44,741 bases of DNA from Campylobacter sp. CNRCH_2014_0184h (GTDB lineage Bacteria > Campylobacterota > Campylobacteria > Campylobacterales > Campylobacteraceae). The position numbers and the translations under genes were made by a program. Below the pieces are notes generated by a model. The model worked only from the letters and a program-made list of their open reading frames with translations. It was not told the origin of the DNA and made no database searches. This document shows positions 18,020 to 28,100 of the stretch, one piece after another. Positions within the stretch are counted from its first letter, which is position 1, and every line of letters begins with the position of its first letter. The stretch spans positions 1-44,741 of the forward strand of contig NZ_JAKMTB010000008.1 in NCBI RefSeq assembly GCF_025772985.1. Direction: 5' to 3'.

Positions 18020-19141
18020 GTGGAACTTAATTATTATGAAATACTAGAAATTTCCCAAACTTCAGATAAAGAAACCATAAAAAAAGCATACAGAAAGATG
18101 GCTTTAAAATATCATCCTGATAGAAATCAAGGAGACAAAGAAGCAGAAGAGAAATTTAAGCTTGTAAATGAAGCTTATGAGGTGCTTAGCAATGATGAAA
18201 AAAGAAGTATATATGATAGATACGGAAAAGAAGGGCTTAAAGGTCAAGCCGGTGGTTTTGGTGGTTTTGGAGATGTTGATTTAGGGGATATATTCTCGAG
18301 CTTTTTTGGAGATGGATTTGGTTTTGGCAGCTCAACACGTAAAAAAGAAAAAGGAAATAAATATCCTCAAGATTTAAAAATAACGACAAAAATTAGCTTT
18401 AAAGAAGCTGTTTTTGGCTGTAAAAAAAAGATCGATTTTACCTATAAAAGTTTTTGTAAATCATGTAAAGGAAGTGGTTCAGAAAATGGAAAATTAGATA
18501 CTTGTCCTCATTGCGGAGGAAAAGGGCAAGTTGGTGTTAGACAAGGCTTTATGACCTTTGTGCAAAGCTGTGATCATTGTAAAGGCAGTGGTCAGATTAT
18601 AAAAGATAAATGTAAAACATGTCATGGTAATGGCTATGAAGAAATAAAAGATCATATAGAACTTGATATACCAGAAGGTATAGACAGCGGTATGAGTCTT
18701 AGAGTACAAAATAAAGCAAATGAGCTTCCAAATTCTTCTCAAAGAGGTGATTTATATATCAAAATCATCGTAGAAGATGATGATAAATTTATCAGACATG
18801 ATGATGATATCTATACCATAGTACCTGTATTTTTTACCCAAGCTGCTCTTGGAAAAACTATTAAAGTATCCACTATAAGAGGAGAGGCTGATCTTAAACT
18901 TCCAGTCGGTGCAAAAGATAAACAAAAATTCGAATTAGCCAACGAAGGTGTTAAAAATATTCACAATGGAAAATTAGGCTCACATATTGTACAAATTGAA
19001 ATAAAATTTCCAAAAACGCTTACTGATGAACAAAAAAATCTACTATTGCAGCTTGAGAAAAGTTTTGGCTTAGCAGATGAAGAAGGCTTTATAGAACAAG
19101 AAAGTTTGTTTGATAAAATCAAATCTTGGTTTAGCCACTAA
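18020..19141 (+). CDS. dnaJ: Chaperone protein DnaJ
   Basis: Co-chaperone that stimulates the DnaK ATPase and delivers unfolded proteins. The 373 residues show a J domain with HPD (32-34), a glycine/phenylalanine linker (from about 75 to 110), a zinc domain with four CxxCxGxG repeats ([32 protein letters not shown]) and the C-terminal substrate-binding domains. The start is GTG at 18020-18022, chosen because AGAGAGGA lies at the right distance and no ATG is near. Its end overlaps convergent aroE by 4 bases. It diverges from racR, as in C. jejuni. Confidence 0.97.
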   Translation: MELNYYEILEISQTSDKETIKKAYRKMALKYHPDRNQGDKEAEEKFKLVNEAYEVLSNDEKRSIYDRYGKEGLKGQAGGFGGFGDVDLGDIFSSFFGDGFGFGSSTRKKEKGNKYPQDLKITTKISFKEAVFGCKKKIDFTYKSFCKSCKGSGSENGKLDTCPHCGGKGQVGVRQGFMTFVQSCDHCKGSGQIIKDKCKTCHGNGYEEIKDHIELDIPEGIDSGMSLRVQNKANELPNSSQRGDLYIKIIVEDDDKFIRHDDDIYTIVPVFFTQAALGKTIKVSTIRGEADLKLPVGAKDKQKFELANEGVKNIHNGKLGSHIVQIEIKFPKTLTDEQKNLLLQLEKSFGLADEEGFIEQESLFDKIKSWFSH

Positions 19142-19920
19142 GGAAGTTTTAAAGCCATTTCCATGGCTTTAAAAATTTCTTCTGTTTTTTGACATTCTAA
19201 AAATAACTCAAGAGCAAAAACACCTTGCCATAAAAGCATTTGTGTACCATCTTTTATTTTTAAGTCATTTTCTCTTGCTAATTTTAAAAAAGGTGTATTT
19301 TTACCATATATCACATCAAAAGCATATTTGGCATGTTGAAAAATACTTTTTAAAATCTCTTCTTGGCAAGGTAATTTTTCATCATTTAAACCTACACTAG
19401 TTGTATTGATAATCAAATCAAATTTTTTACTTAAATCAAGTTGATTATATAAAAAACATGGATAGCTAGCTAAATTTTCAAATCTAGCACTAGAACGATT
19501 TGCTACTGTAACTTCAATATACATAGATTTTAAAGCATATGCTAAAGCTTTAGCTGTACCCCCAGCACCCAAAATCAAAGCATTTTTGATAAAAGAAAAA
19601 TCCTCAATTGCTTTTAAAAATCCCAAATAATCTGTATTATAAGCATAAATTTTATTATCTTTATTTAATAAAGTATTAGCAGAGCCTATATGTATAACAC
19701 TTTCATCTTTAAAATCAGCTATTTTACAAGCTGCTTCTTTAAAAGGTATGGTGATATTAGCACCATCTAACTTTTGAATAATCTCTTTTAGTTTTGCTTT
19801 ATCTTTTAGATGATATCTTGTATAAACTGCGTCTTCTTTGAGTGTTTGCAAGGCATTATTATGCATTCTTGGAGATTTAGAATGCATAATAGGGTCACCT
19901 ATAACTGCAAAAGTTTTCAT
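19138..19920 (-). CDS. aroE: Shikimate 5-dehydrogenase
   Basis: NADPH-dependent reduction of 3-dehydroshikimate to shikimate in aromatic amino acid and chorismate synthesis. The 260 residues show the substrate-binding SKSPRMHN near the N-terminus, the catalytic lysine of [18 protein letters not shown], and the nucleotide-binding loop [14 protein letters not shown]. It is the last gene of the run that begins at gatC and overlaps the SPOR gene by ATGA. Its stop lies 4 bases inside the end of dnaJ. Confidence 0.96.
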   Translation of the reverse strand: MKTFAVIGDPIMHSKSPRMHNNALQTLKEDAVYTRYHLKDKAKLKEIIQKLDGANITIPFKEAACKIADFKDESVIHIGSANTLLNKDNKIYAYNTDYLGFLKAIEDFSFIKNALILGAGGTAKALAYALKSMYIEVTVANRSSARFENLASYPCFLYNQLDLSKKFDLIINTTSVGLNDEKLPCQEEILKSIFQHAKYAFDVIYGKNTPFLKLARENDLKIKDGTQMLLWQGVFALELFLECQKTEEIFKAMEMALKLP

Positions 19921-20723
19921 TTTACTCTAAATGTAAAAGCACCTTTTGCAATTTTAGAACGTACTTTTTCTAATTCGGTCTTTAATTCACTCTCTTTATA
20001 AGGTCCAACTAAAACTTTCGTTAGCTCTTTGCCATTTACTGTTGTTTTATAAATTTTATAATCATATCCATTTTCTTTAAGTATATTTAATTCTTTTGAT
20101 TTAGGATCTAAACTATTTAAAGAAAAAACTTGAATATAAGCACCTGAAGGAAGTTGTGTTTGAACATTTGGTGCTTTGATACTTTCAAATAATTCATTTG
20201 TATTGCTTTGCTCTGGAGCTTTTGGTTTTTCAACTATATTATTTTTTGGTTTTTCAGAAGGTTTTTGAGTTGGTTTTTCTATAGATTTTTCTATAGGTTT
20301 AATCTCTTCTTGTTTTTCTTCCACCTTAGCAGGCTCTTCTTTTGGCTCTATTGTAGTAATTTGATCTAAAACACTATTACTTGGAACTTCTTGCTTTTCT
20401 TCTATGGTAGTATTTGTATCATTCAAAGAACTCTCTTCTTTTAATTTTCTAGCTAAAGCTTCAAATTCATCCTCTTCTTTAGCACTATCTGTAATAGGCA
20501 AAGAATTAAAATTATTTTCATAAGCAGCTTGCTCTTGTGGTTCTGATGGCATTTGTAATGTTTTTTCTTCACCTGGGTCATTAATTAGCTTCATTACTAT
20601 CATAACAACTAAAAATACAATGATTAAAATAATCGATCTAAGTAAAATTTTTTTAAGTTTTTCGCTTTTATTGCTTTTTTGCAAAATTATATCATCAAAT
20701 TCGTTTTTATTGTTTTCTTCCAT
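19917..20723 (-). CDS. SPOR-domain membrane protein
   Basis: The 268-residue protein has a short cytoplasmic N-terminus, one transmembrane segment (about 28-45), a long periplasmic linker rich in Glu, Lys and Pro (about 60-180) and a C-terminal SPOR domain (about 192-268, from GAYIQVFSLN to the end). SPOR domains bind glycan strands lacking stem peptides at the septum, so a role in cell division or wall remodelling is likely. It lies 17 bases after the DUF1882 gene and overlaps aroE by ATGA. It is not close enough to a named protein for a symbol. Confidence 0.85.
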   Translation of the reverse strand: MEENNKNEFDDIILQKSNKSEKLKKILLRSIILIIVFLVVMIVMKLINDPGEEKTLQMPSEPQEQAAYENNFNSLPITDSAKEEDEFEALARKLKEESSLNDTNTTIEEKQEVPSNSVLDQITTIEPKEEPAKVEEKQEEIKPIEKSIEKPTQKPSEKPKNNIVEKPKAPEQSNTNELFESIKAPNVQTQLPSGAYIQVFSLNSLDPKSKELNILKENGYDYKIYKTTVNGKELTKVLVGPYKESELKTELEKVRSKIAKGAFTFRVK

Positions 20724-20740
20724 TTTTCATCCTTTCAAAA

Positions 20741-21286
20741 TTACATATGTTTAGACCAAGAAGCGCCACGTTCTTTTTGATAAACTTCATAAGGCAAGGT
20801 TAATATATTAAATTCTCTAGGTATATCCATACTAGGAAAAACCTTCCACTCTACTGGCATCTTTTGAGAAAAAAGTAAAGATAGTTTTGAGCCCAAAGAA
20901 CAAGCCTCGTTAAAAGTTGTATGTCCTTTATGAATATACAAATGTAAATGATTATTAGTTCTTGTTCTATAAGCAGTAAAATTAATAAAACCTTCTTCTC
21001 TTAAAACAAGCTGCGCTCTATGCCAAAAACGCTCCGCGTTAAAACCGTTATAATCAAATACAATATTTTCAACCTTATCAAAACTATTGATCAAAGAATG
21101 CGCCACAATTATCTTTTTTTCCATATGCTCTTGTATAACACTAGCGGTTAATGGGGCATTAACTTTTTCAAATTTATCAAAGAAAATTCTACCCTTGTAT
21201 TCGTATTTATTTACTATAGTATCACGCTTTATATAATAATGGCTTGTAACCATTTTAATTAAAGCTAAATCCATTGTTGTAATCAA
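20741..21286 (-). CDS. DUF1882 family protein of unknown function
   Basis: A 181-residue soluble protein typical of Campylobacterota. From memory it matches the DUF1882 family, found at this locus next to glyA in C. jejuni. It contains aromatic-rich segments such as [19 protein letters not shown] and [11 protein letters not shown], with several histidines but no motif I can tie to an activity. The first codon is TTG at 21284-21286, overlapping the glyA stop as TTGA and preceded at 7 bases by AAAGGG. The in-frame ATG at 21272-21274 is the alternative start. Function unknown. Confidence 0.75.
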   Translation of the reverse strand: MITTMDLALIKMVTSHYYIKRDTIVNKYEYKGRIFFDKFEKVNAPLTASVIQEHMEKKIIVAHSLINSFDKVENIVFDYNGFNAERFWHRAQLVLREEGFINFTAYRTRTNNHLHLYIHKGHTTFNEACSLGSKLSLLFSQKMPVEWKVFPSMDIPREFNILTLPYEVYQKERGASWSKHM

Positions 21287-22524
21287 AATAAAGCCCTTTC
21301 ATAAATAATAAAATTACTTGCTAAATCCTTCAGTTTAACCTTAATTTCCTCTTGTAATTTTGTATTTTGTATATCATCTAAAATATCAGCTATATAATTT
21401 GCAACAATAGAAATTTGCTCTTCTTTAAAACCTCTTGCTGTTAAAGCTGCTGTTCCAAGTCTTAAACCACTCGTTACAAAAGGACTTCTAGTTTCACCTG
21501 GAACAGTATTTTTATTAGCTGTAATACCTGCTCTTTCTAGCGCTAAATCTGCATCTTTACCACTAAATTCTTTATTTAAAAAGCTTAATAAAATCAAATG
21601 ATTATCAGTACCACCGCTGACTAAATCATATTTTCTATCTATTAAAACTTGTGCCAAAGTAGCAGTATTTTTGATGATTTGCTTAGCATAAATTTTCCAC
21701 TCATCACTTAAATTATATTTAAATCCAACAGCCTTAGCAGCAATTACATGCATTAATGGACCACCTTGAATGCCTGGAAAAATTGCAGAATTGATTTTTT
21801 TAGCAATTTCTTCATCATTACACATGATAATCCCACCCCTTGGACCCCTTAAAGTTTTATGTGTAGTAGAACTTATAACATGAGCATAAGGAAATGGACT
21901 AGGATGCTCACCCGCTACAACCAAGCCTGCAATATGTGCAATATCAGCAAACAAGTACGCGCCAACCTCATCTGCTATTTCTCTAAATTTGGCAAAATCA
22001 ATCACTCTAGGATAAGCACTAGCACCACAAACAATAAGTTTTGGTTTAATCTCTTTTGCTATCTCTCTAACTTTATCATAATTAATTCTTCCATCAAGCT
22101 CAACTCCATAAAAAAAGCTTTCATAAACCTTTCCAGAAGAACTTACTTTAGAACCATGAGTTAGGTGTCCTCCATGGCTTAAATCCATACCCAAAATTCT
22201 ATCACCTGGATTTAACAATGCCATATATACACCTTGATTTGCTTGTGAGCCTGAATTAGGTTGCACATTGGCAAAATTACAATTAAAAAGTTTTTTACAT
22301 CTTTCTATAGCAATCGTTTCAATCTCATCAACAAATTCACATCCACCATAATATCTTTTACCAGGATAGCCTTCTGCATATTTATTTGTTAAAATACTTC
22401 CCATTACCTCCATAACTTCTGGTATGGTAAAATTTTCACTTGCTATCATTTCAAGACCATCGCATTGTCTTGCTAACTCTTTTTGGGTTAAATCAAAAAT
22501 TTCTTTATCAAATTTTTCCAACAT
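21283..22524 (-). CDS. glyA: Serine hydroxymethyltransferase
   Basis: PLP enzyme interconverting serine and glycine with transfer of a one-carbon unit to tetrahydrofolate. The 413 residues show the PLP lysine Lys223 in [14 protein letters not shown], the aspartate of [14 protein letters not shown], and [13 protein letters not shown] near the N-terminus. The length is usual. The start codon directly follows the lysS stop with no gap, and the end overlaps the DUF1882 gene. The gene supplies glycine and one-carbon units needed by the purine pathway (purD, guaA elsewhere in the window). Confidence 0.98.
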   Translation of the reverse strand: MLEKFDKEIFDLTQKELARQCDGLEMIASENFTIPEVMEVMGSILTNKYAEGYPGKRYYGGCEFVDEIETIAIERCKKLFNCNFANVQPNSGSQANQGVYMALLNPGDRILGMDLSHGGHLTHGSKVSSSGKVYESFFYGVELDGRINYDKVREIAKEIKPKLIVCGASAYPRVIDFAKFREIADEVGAYLFADIAHIAGLVVAGEHPSPFPYAHVISSTTHKTLRGPRGGIIMCNDEEIAKKINSAIFPGIQGGPLMHVIAAKAVGFKYNLSDEWKIYAKQIIKNTATLAQVLIDRKYDLVSGGTDNHLILLSFLNKEFSGKDADLALERAGITANKNTVPGETRSPFVTSGLRLGTAALTARGFKEEQISIVANYIADILDDIQNTKLQEEIKVKLKDLASNFIIYERALF

Positions 22525-24027
22525 TTACTCTCCTTTTATCTCATTTTTAAGTGGTCTCATGGCTGGGAAAAGCACTACATCACGAATTGATTTTTTATTA
22601 ATTAAAAGCATAACCAATCTATCTATTCCTATACCTTGTCCTGCAGTTGGTGCCATAGCATAACCTAATGCATTAACAAAATCCTCATCCATTTCGCATG
22701 CTTCTTCATCACCTGCATTTTTTGCTTCAATTTGCTTTAAAAATCTCTCATATTGATCTAGAGGATCATTAAGCTCATTAAATCCATTAGCAATTTCTCT
22801 ACCTGCGATAAACAACTCAAATCTTTCAGCAATATCTACATCTTTATCACTTCTTCTAGATAAAGGACTTATAGAAATAGGAAAATCTATCACAAAAGTA
22901 GGATCAATCAATTTATCTTCAACATAATTATCAAAAAGTTCAGCTTGTAAATGACCTAATTCCAATTTTTCATTGGCTTCAAATCCATCTTTTTTTAGCT
23001 TTTCTAAGATTAATTCTTTATTATTAATAAGCTCATCATCCAAACCGCCATATTTTTTTAATGCGTCTTTATAAGTAATTCTTTCAAATGGCTTAGAAAA
23101 ATCAATTATTTTTTCATCAAATTCAAGTTTTTTATCTAATTTTAATTTATCTAAAAGCATAGCAAAAAGCTCTTCTGTTAAATCCATTAAATCATGATAA
23201 TTATGATAAGCCCAATAAAACTCGATTGTAGTAAATTCAGGATTATGCGTTAAATCCATCCCTTCATTTCTAAAACATCTATTAATCTCATAAACCGCCT
23301 CAAAACCACCTACAATCAAACGTTTTAGATATAACTCTGGAGCAATTCTTAAAAATCTTTCCACACCCAAAGCATTGTGATAAGTTACAAAAGGCTTTGC
23401 ATTTGCTCCCCCTGCAATAGGATGCATCATTGGTGTTTCAACTTCCAAAAATCCTTTGTTGTCAAAAAAAGATCTAATATAAGAAACGATTTTAGAACGC
23501 AAAATAAAATCTTTTCTCACCTCACTATTCATAATCATATCAAGATATCTTTTTCTATATCTTTGCTCAATATCTGTCAGCCCATGATATTTTTCCGGTA
23601 AAGGCACTATAGCTTTTGTAGCTATTTGAATTTGTTCTACATGAAGACTAAATTCTCCTGTTTTTGTCATAAAAGGAAAACCTTTAACCAAAACAATATC
23701 CCCTACTTCAAGATATTTTTTTAAAATAGCAAAGTATTCTTCCCCTAAAATGTTTTGATTGAAATAAATTTGTAAATTATCTTGTTCATCTTCTATATTA
23801 GCAAATACTGATTTACCAGCTATCCTAAGAAGCTTTAATCTTCCTGCTAATACTCCATGAGCATTTTCATCACGCTGATTTTCTATATCTTTAATATAGA
23901 TGAATTTAGCCTTATATTCACTTATACTCATTTCTTTTTTTAAAAAGTGTGGATAAGGGTTGATTCCTAGTTCTTTTAACTCTTGCGCTTTTTGAATTTT
24001 TTGTTGCTCTAAAATATTATCAAACAT
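22525..24027 (-). CDS. lysS: Lysyl-tRNA synthetase, class II
   Basis: Charges tRNA-Lys. The 500 residues have an N-terminal OB-fold anticodon-binding domain (about 55-170) and a class II catalytic core with motif 2 ([15 protein letters not shown]) and motif 3 ([10 protein letters not shown]). It begins 11 bases after fur and is followed directly by glyA. Its cognate tRNA-Lys(UUU) lies at the left edge of the window. Confidence 0.98.
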   Translation of the reverse strand: MFDNILEQQKIQKAQELKELGINPYPHFLKKEMSISEYKAKFIYIKDIENQRDENAHGVLAGRLKLLRIAGKSVFANIEDEQDNLQIYFNQNILGEEYFAILKKYLEVGDIVLVKGFPFMTKTGEFSLHVEQIQIATKAIVPLPEKYHGLTDIEQRYRKRYLDMIMNSEVRKDFILRSKIVSYIRSFFDNKGFLEVETPMMHPIAGGANAKPFVTYHNALGVERFLRIAPELYLKRLIVGGFEAVYEINRCFRNEGMDLTHNPEFTTIEFYWAYHNYHDLMDLTEELFAMLLDKLKLDKKLEFDEKIIDFSKPFERITYKDALKKYGGLDDELINNKELILEKLKKDGFEANEKLELGHLQAELFDNYVEDKLIDPTFVIDFPISISPLSRRSDKDVDIAERFELFIAGREIANGFNELNDPLDQYERFLKQIEAKNAGDEEACEMDEDFVNALGYAMAPTAGQGIGIDRLVMLLINKKSIRDVVLFPAMRPLKNEIKGE

Positions 24028-24038
24028 TAAATATACCT

Positions 24039-24494
24039 TTATTTTTTACTACATTGTGGACATACGCCATAAAGTTGCATTAAATGTCCTGTTAATTTAA
24101 AATTATATTCTTTTGCGATTAACATTTGTTGCTGTTCAATAATAGGATTTTCAAATTCTACAATCTCGCCACAACTTTTACAAATCAAATGATCATGGTG
24201 AGGTTTATTTGCAAGTTCAAATTTCTTCCCTGAAGCACCAAAAGATATAGAAGTAGCCATACCGGATTCTTCTAACAAATTTAAAGTTCTATAAACTGTT
24301 GCAATGCCTACATTTAATTCGGGATTTTTTTGCTTTATTTCTACGTATAGACTTTCTGGAGTATAATGCATATCGCTATTATATAAAGTTTTTAAAAGCA
24401 CTTCTCTTTGTTTAGTATATTTTAGACCATTATCTTTAAGTGTTTTTTTAAAACGCTCAAGCAAAACATCATATTCAATATTTTCAATTTGCAT
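24039..24494 (-). CDS. fur: Ferric uptake regulator Fur
   Basis: Iron-responsive repressor of 151 residues. The N-terminal winged helix contains [15 protein letters not shown] and [18 protein letters not shown]. The dimerisation domain has metal ligands HHDH (99-102), Cys105/Cys108 (CKSCGE) and Cys145/Cys148 (CPQC). It closely resembles C. jejuni Fur as I remember it. The ATG overlaps the cvpA-family gene by 11 bases. In C. jejuni, fur is reported to be read from promoters upstream of neighbouring genes rather than directly before fur; the tight packing here agrees with that. Likely targets in this window are the receptor and exbB–exbD–tonB genes near 42.5 kb. Confidence 0.96.
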   Translation of the reverse strand: MQIENIEYDVLLERFKKTLKDNGLKYTKQREVLLKTLYNSDMHYTPESLYVEIKQKNPELNVGIATVYRTLNLLEESGMATSISFGASGKKFELANKPHHDHLICKSCGEIVEFENPIIEQQQMLIAKEYNFKLTGHLMQLYGVCPQCSKK

Positions 24495-25053
24495 TATTTA
24501 CCTCCGAATTTAGACTTAAATTAGAATCTATAATTTGTTCTTGTATTTTATCTAAACCATTTTGAGTAAAATCAGTATTCATTATAAAATCACCTGTTTG
24601 TCTAAGTAAATCTAATGTATAGCTATTTTTAGCATATTTTTCTAAGCTTACATTTAAAAATTCTATATTATTAATACAAGCCACTAAAATTGCAAAAATC
24701 AAAAATATTTTAGCACTACCAAATAAAAATCCACCTATACGATCTATAAAACCAAGACCACTCATACTAAAAATCTTTGATAATATATTTCCCAAAGTCA
24801 TACAAGCTACCCAAATTACAATTAACAAAACCAAAAATCCCGCAAAAATCGCAAGATTTTCGTTTTCAATTGCATAAAAATTATTATTAATAATTTCTGC
24901 TACTTCTTTAGCATATCTTGAAGCAAGTAAAACCCCACCAACTATGCCTAATAAACCAAAAATTTCCTTAAATAAGCCACTTACCAAGCCTTTTAAACCT
25001 AAAATCGCAGTTAAACCTAAAACAAATACATCAAACCAAGAAAAATTTTCCAT
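24484..25053 (-). CDS. CvpA family membrane protein
   Basis: The 189-residue protein has four probable transmembrane segments in the first 130 residues and a polar C-terminal tail. The sequence starts [30 protein letters not shown] and contains [15 protein letters not shown], both typical of CvpA proteins, known from colicin V production and linked to envelope homeostasis. It lies between gatC (21-base gap) and fur (11-base overlap). The specific role is unknown. Confidence 0.88.
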   Translation of the reverse strand: MENFSWFDVFVLGLTAILGLKGLVSGLFKEIFGLLGIVGGVLLASRYAKEVAEIINNNFYAIENENLAIFAGFLVLLIVIWVACMTLGNILSKIFSMSGLGFIDRIGGFLFGSAKIFLIFAILVACINNIEFLNVSLEKYAKNSYTLDLLRQTGDFIMNTDFTQNGLDKIQEQIIDSNLSLNSEVNNAN

Positions 25054-25074
25054 CTATATTAAACTCCAAATATT

Positions 25075-25362
25075 TTATTCAATTATCTTAGGGACTATAA
25101 AAAATCCATCCTGAGAATTTGGAGCATACTTACTAAGCATATCTATCACATCAGATTTTCTACTTTCATCTAGTCTAAATGGAGTTGCAGCATTTGTAGT
25201 GCTGGTCATAGCTTCAACATCATCAAGTTTTAGCTCATCTAATTTTTCTACGAAATTAACAATCTGACTTAATTGTTCTTCTAATTCTTGTCTTTTATCA
25301 TCGGCAATTTTTAAAGCACTTAGCTTTTCAAGTTTGGTTAATAATTTATCATCAATTTGCAT
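25075..25362 (-). CDS. gatC: Aspartyl/glutamyl-tRNA amidotransferase subunit C
   Basis: Small subunit of GatCAB, which converts misacylated Glu-tRNA(Gln) and Asp-tRNA(Asn) to the correct forms. The 95 residues include LEKLSALKIADDKRQELEEQ and the DDVEAMTSTTNAATPFRLDE segment characteristic of GatC. It is the first gene of a minus-strand run through cvpA, fur, lysS, glyA and aroE. gatA and gatB are not in this window. An AAGG ribosome site precedes the ATG. Confidence 0.95.
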   Translation of the reverse strand: MQIDDKLLTKLEKLSALKIADDKRQELEEQLSQIVNFVEKLDELKLDDVEAMTSTTNAATPFRLDESRKSDVIDMLSKYAPNSQDGFFIVPKIIE

Positions 25363-25414
25363 AATTTACCTTAATCTTAATTTTTAACTCAAGAAAACTC
25401 TTTTTAGGTTAAAA

Positions 25415-25422
25415 ATTATAAC
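25415..25422 (-). promoter_or_regulatory. -10 promoter of the gatC–fur–lysS–glyA–aroE run
   Basis: The minus strand reads GTTATAAT, about 53 bases upstream of the gatC start; transcription would begin near 25408. It is the best promoter candidate for fur, because no gap upstream of fur is large enough for one between genes. Confidence 0.55.
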
Positions 25423-25452
25423 ATAAAATCATTTATTTTTTCATTTTTATAT

Positions 25453-25460
25453 GTTACAAT
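25453..25460 (+). promoter_or_regulatory. -10 promoter of the plus-strand run starting at 25512
   Basis: GTTACAAT follows a T-rich tract on the plus strand, about 50 bases before the first gene of the divergent run. A second candidate, TATAGA, lies a few bases later, so the exact element is uncertain. Confidence 0.4.
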
Positions 25461-25511
25461 TATAGACTTAAAACAATAAATAATGTTTATTCTTGCTAAA
25501 AAAGGGAAAAT

Positions 25512-26057
25512 ATGGCTTTAAAAGAAAACCTAAAAGCGGTTCAAGCAGAATTAAGCTCTCAAGAGCAAATGATGGAAAATTTTATCAAATCTGAGCGCTT
25601 TATAAAAAAATACAAATACTATTTCATTGTAATCATTATACTTTTAATCGCATATCTTAGCGGAAGTTATTTTTACAATCTAAAACAAGAAAGTAATATT
25701 CAAGAAAGTAATATAATTTTTAACAACTTATTGAAAAATCCTTCAGATCAAAAATTATTTGAAGAATTAAAACAAAAAAATGCAAATCTATACACCATAT
25801 TCATGATGAATCAAAACAATCAAGATCTTAATCAAACTTTAAGTCTTAATATAGATCCTTTGTTGAAACAAATAGTACTTGCTCAAAACAATCAAAAGTC
25901 AGAATTTTTAAAAGATTATAATACCTTGCTAGCAGGTTTTGAATTTCTAAAACAAAATGATTTTAAAAATGCAGATATAGAATTTAATAAAATACCTATA
26001 AATTCTCCTTTATGGCAGATTATTACAAGCTTAAAACATTATCAAGGAATAAAATGA
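25512..26057 (+). CDS. Single-pass membrane protein of unknown function
   Basis: The 181-residue protein has a charged N-terminus (1-33) with a short predicted coil, one transmembrane segment (about 36-54) and an extracytoplasmic helical domain. The layout resembles YfgM-like periplasmic chaperone proteins with degenerate tetratricopeptide repeats, but I see no diagnostic motif. An AAAGGGAAAAT ribosome site precedes the ATG. The stop overlaps the lipoprotein gene (ATGA), so the two are coupled; they may function together at the envelope. Confidence 0.75.
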   Translation: MALKENLKAVQAELSSQEQMMENFIKSERFIKKYKYYFIVIIILLIAYLSGSYFYNLKQESNIQESNIIFNNLLKNPSDQKLFEELKQKNANLYTIFMMNQNNQDLNQTLSLNIDPLLKQIVLAQNNQKSEFLKDYNTLLAGFEFLKQNDFKNADIEFNKIPINSPLWQIITSLKHYQGIK

Positions 26058-27049
26058 AACACTTTTATTTATTTATTATAACTTTAATATTTTTTAGTGC
26101 TTGTGGCACAAAAAGGGAGTATTATCAACCAACACAAACAGAACAACTTCCTTATAGCTCACATAATATTAATGGTAAGATTATCAATTTCAATAACAAT
26201 ATAGCACAATTAAATAGCAATTCCTTTATAGATTCCACGGGGAATATTATTAATTTTAAACTAGATAAAAATTATCATATTTTAAATATGCAACAAGAAG
26301 AGGTTCTTATCGGCGATGATAATGGAAATTTTAAGATTTTAAATTTACAAGGAGATGAATTATTTTCTCATAAATTTAACGAAAGTGTAGTGAGTGCAAG
26401 TATAGATGGAGATGATATAGCTTTAATTTTAGCTAGCAATACCTTAGTATATGCAAATAAAAATCTTGGTATTAAAATGCTTCAAAATCTTGGCACAGCC
26501 TATGCTCAAGATAGTCGTTATGCTAATCCTTATTTTTTAAATACCATTATTATATATCCTATGCTTAATGGAAAATTAGCCATACTTAATAAAAGCACAC
26601 TAAAAGTGAGTAAAGAAATTTTAGTAAGTAGTGAGGAATTTTTTAACAATATCATCTATCTTCATGTTAAAAATGATACTATGGTTGCTGCAACTGCACA
26701 AAAAATCATCGTTGTTACTCCAAATAGAACCTTATATTTAAACGAAAATATTAAAGAAGTAAACACTAATGATAATGAAATTTTTGTACTAACAAAAGAT
26801 GGAAGAGTTATTAAAAATGATTATAATCTTAGAAAAATCGATGAAGTAAAATTTCAGTTTGCTCTGTTTTCTAAAAGCACCTTGTACAATAACTCTTTGT
26901 ATATTTTTGAAAAAACAGGTTATTTGATCAAGCTAGATACAAATTTGAAAGATTATACAGTATATAAACTAAGTGAAGCCGTTGATAAAAAAAGTTTTAT
27001 GACTAATGGTAAATTTTTCTTTCAAAATAAATTTTTACAATTAAACTAA
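26054..27049 (+). CDS. Lipoprotein with probable beta-propeller
   Basis: The start is taken at 26054, which gives a signal peptide with lipobox FFSAC (Cys17) and an ATGA overlap with the gene before; the reading frame stays open 42 bases farther upstream but that would bury the signal. The 331-residue product is rich in short repeated strand patterns (such as NIAQLNSNSFIDSTGNI and NEIFVLTKDGRVI), as in PQQ-like beta-propellers such as BamB. A BamB-like outer-membrane assembly role is possible but not shown by sequence alone. Confidence 0.75.
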   Translation: MKHFYLFIITLIFFSACGTKREYYQPTQTEQLPYSSHNINGKIINFNNNIAQLNSNSFIDSTGNIINFKLDKNYHILNMQQEEVLIGDDNGNFKILNLQGDELFSHKFNESVVSASIDGDDIALILASNTLVYANKNLGIKMLQNLGTAYAQDSRYANPYFLNTIIIYPMLNGKLAILNKSTLKVSKEILVSSEEFFNNIIYLHVKNDTMVAATAQKIIVVTPNRTLYLNENIKEVNTNDNEIFVLTKDGRVIKNDYNLRKIDEVKFQFALFSKSTLYNNSLYIFEKTGYLIKLDTNLKDYTVYKLSEAVDKKSFMTNGKFFFQNKFLQLN

Positions 27050-27050
27050 A

Positions 27051-27383
27051 ATGAATCAAGAGCTTAGTGATATTCTTATAAAATATGGGATTGTTTTAAA
27101 AAATACTAAATCCTTAGATATCCATGCTTTTAGTAAAAAGAAAAAATTAATTTGTATTTATGGAGAGAATACAAATAAACAGTGTTGTTTGATTTTATTT
27201 TCTTTTACAAAAAGTAAAATTTTAACAAAAGAATGTCTAGAATTTGAAAGTATTTTTCAAAATATAAACCAAACTCTAAACTTAAATTTTCAAAATTATT
27301 TTATATTTCACCAAGCTTTAATTTGTTCTAAAGCAAAAGAATATCTAGCTACCAAAGGGATTAAAAATTATGCTTTTATGTGA
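27051..27383 (+). CDS. Small conserved-context hypothetical protein
   Basis: A 110-residue basic protein with alternating hydrophobic strands (KLICIYGEN, CCLILFSFTKSKIL) and a C-terminal helix. I do not recognise the family. It begins one base after the lipoprotein stop and overlaps the coaX start by 14 bases, so it is translated within this operon. I recall an uncharacterised gene of this size at the same place in C. jejuni. Confidence 0.65.
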   Translation: MNQELSDILIKYGIVLKNTKSLDIHAFSKKKKLICIYGENTNKQCCLILFSFTKSKILTKECLEFESIFQNINQTLNLNFQNYFIFHQALICSKAKEYLATKGIKNYAFM

Positions 27384-27993
27384 TATTGGTAATACAACCG
27401 CTAGTTTTCTGAATGAGCAAAAATTTTATTCTATGAGTATTGAGCAGTTTTTACAATACGAACCTACACAAAAAGTATTTTATATCAATGTAAATCCAAA
27501 TTTAGAGCAAAGATTAGAACAAAATCCTTTATTTATCAATCTTGCCTCATATTTTAATTTTGATACTATTTATGAGAATTTAGGGGTTGATAGAATAGCA
27601 GCATGTTACACTATAGAAGATGGTGTTGTAGTTGATGCGGGTTCTGCAATAACTGTAGATATTATTTCTAATTCTATTCATCTTGGGGGATTTATACTCC
27701 CAGGTATTGAAAGCTATAAAAAGTCTTTCTCCAATATTTCATCACGTTTAAGATACGAGCTAAACACACAGATTAATTTTGATGCTTTCCCTCAAAGAAC
27801 CGTTGATGCTTTAAGTTATGGAGTTTTTAAAAGCATATATTTACTTATAAAAGATAGTGCATATGATAAAAAATTATATTTTACAGGCGGAGATGGGCAA
27901 TTTCTTGCAAATTTTTTCGACTATGCAATTTATGATAAATTTTTAATTTTTAGAGGTATGAAAAAAGCTGTTTGTGAAAATTTTATACTTTAA
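27370..27993 (+). CDS. coaX: Type III pantothenate kinase
   Basis: Phosphorylates pantothenate, the first step of coenzyme A synthesis. The 207 residues show the ASKHA-fold signatures of CoaX: the phosphate loop LLCDIGNTTASFLNE, the pantothenate-site region GVDRIAACYTIEDG, VVDAGSAITVDI and GGFILPGIESYKKS. It is slightly short for the family, as expected for Campylobacterota. The ATG at 27370 is preceded by AAAGGGA inside the previous gene. mqo follows after 107 bases. Confidence 0.93.
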   Translation: MLLCDIGNTTASFLNEQKFYSMSIEQFLQYEPTQKVFYINVNPNLEQRLEQNPLFINLASYFNFDTIYENLGVDRIAACYTIEDGVVVDAGSAITVDIISNSIHLGGFILPGIESYKKSFSNISSRLRYELNTQINFDAFPQRTVDALSYGVFKSIYLLIKDSAYDKKLYFTGGDGQFLANFFDYAIYDKFLIFRGMKKAVCENFIL

Positions 27994-28100
27994 AATTTAT
28001 TTCTATACCCATGCGCTTGAAATTATAAAATTTATTTACTCAAAACAACTATATTTTGATATTATTAGCAAAACCAAACACACAAAAGGAATTGATAACA

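Noticed and set aside
18494-18742. Minus-strand open frame opposite dnaJ
   Set aside because: It is antisense to the conserved zinc domain repeats of dnaJ and has no ribosome site or domain.
27990-28040. Repeated AAAATTTATTT before mqo as a regulatory direct repeat
   Set aside because: The two copies are short and made only of A and T, which is expected by chance at this base composition.
28056-28100. Longer form of Mqo starting at 28056
   Set aside because: The added 15 residues precede the usual N-terminus of the family and have no ribosome site, while the ATG at 28101 follows AAAGGA.
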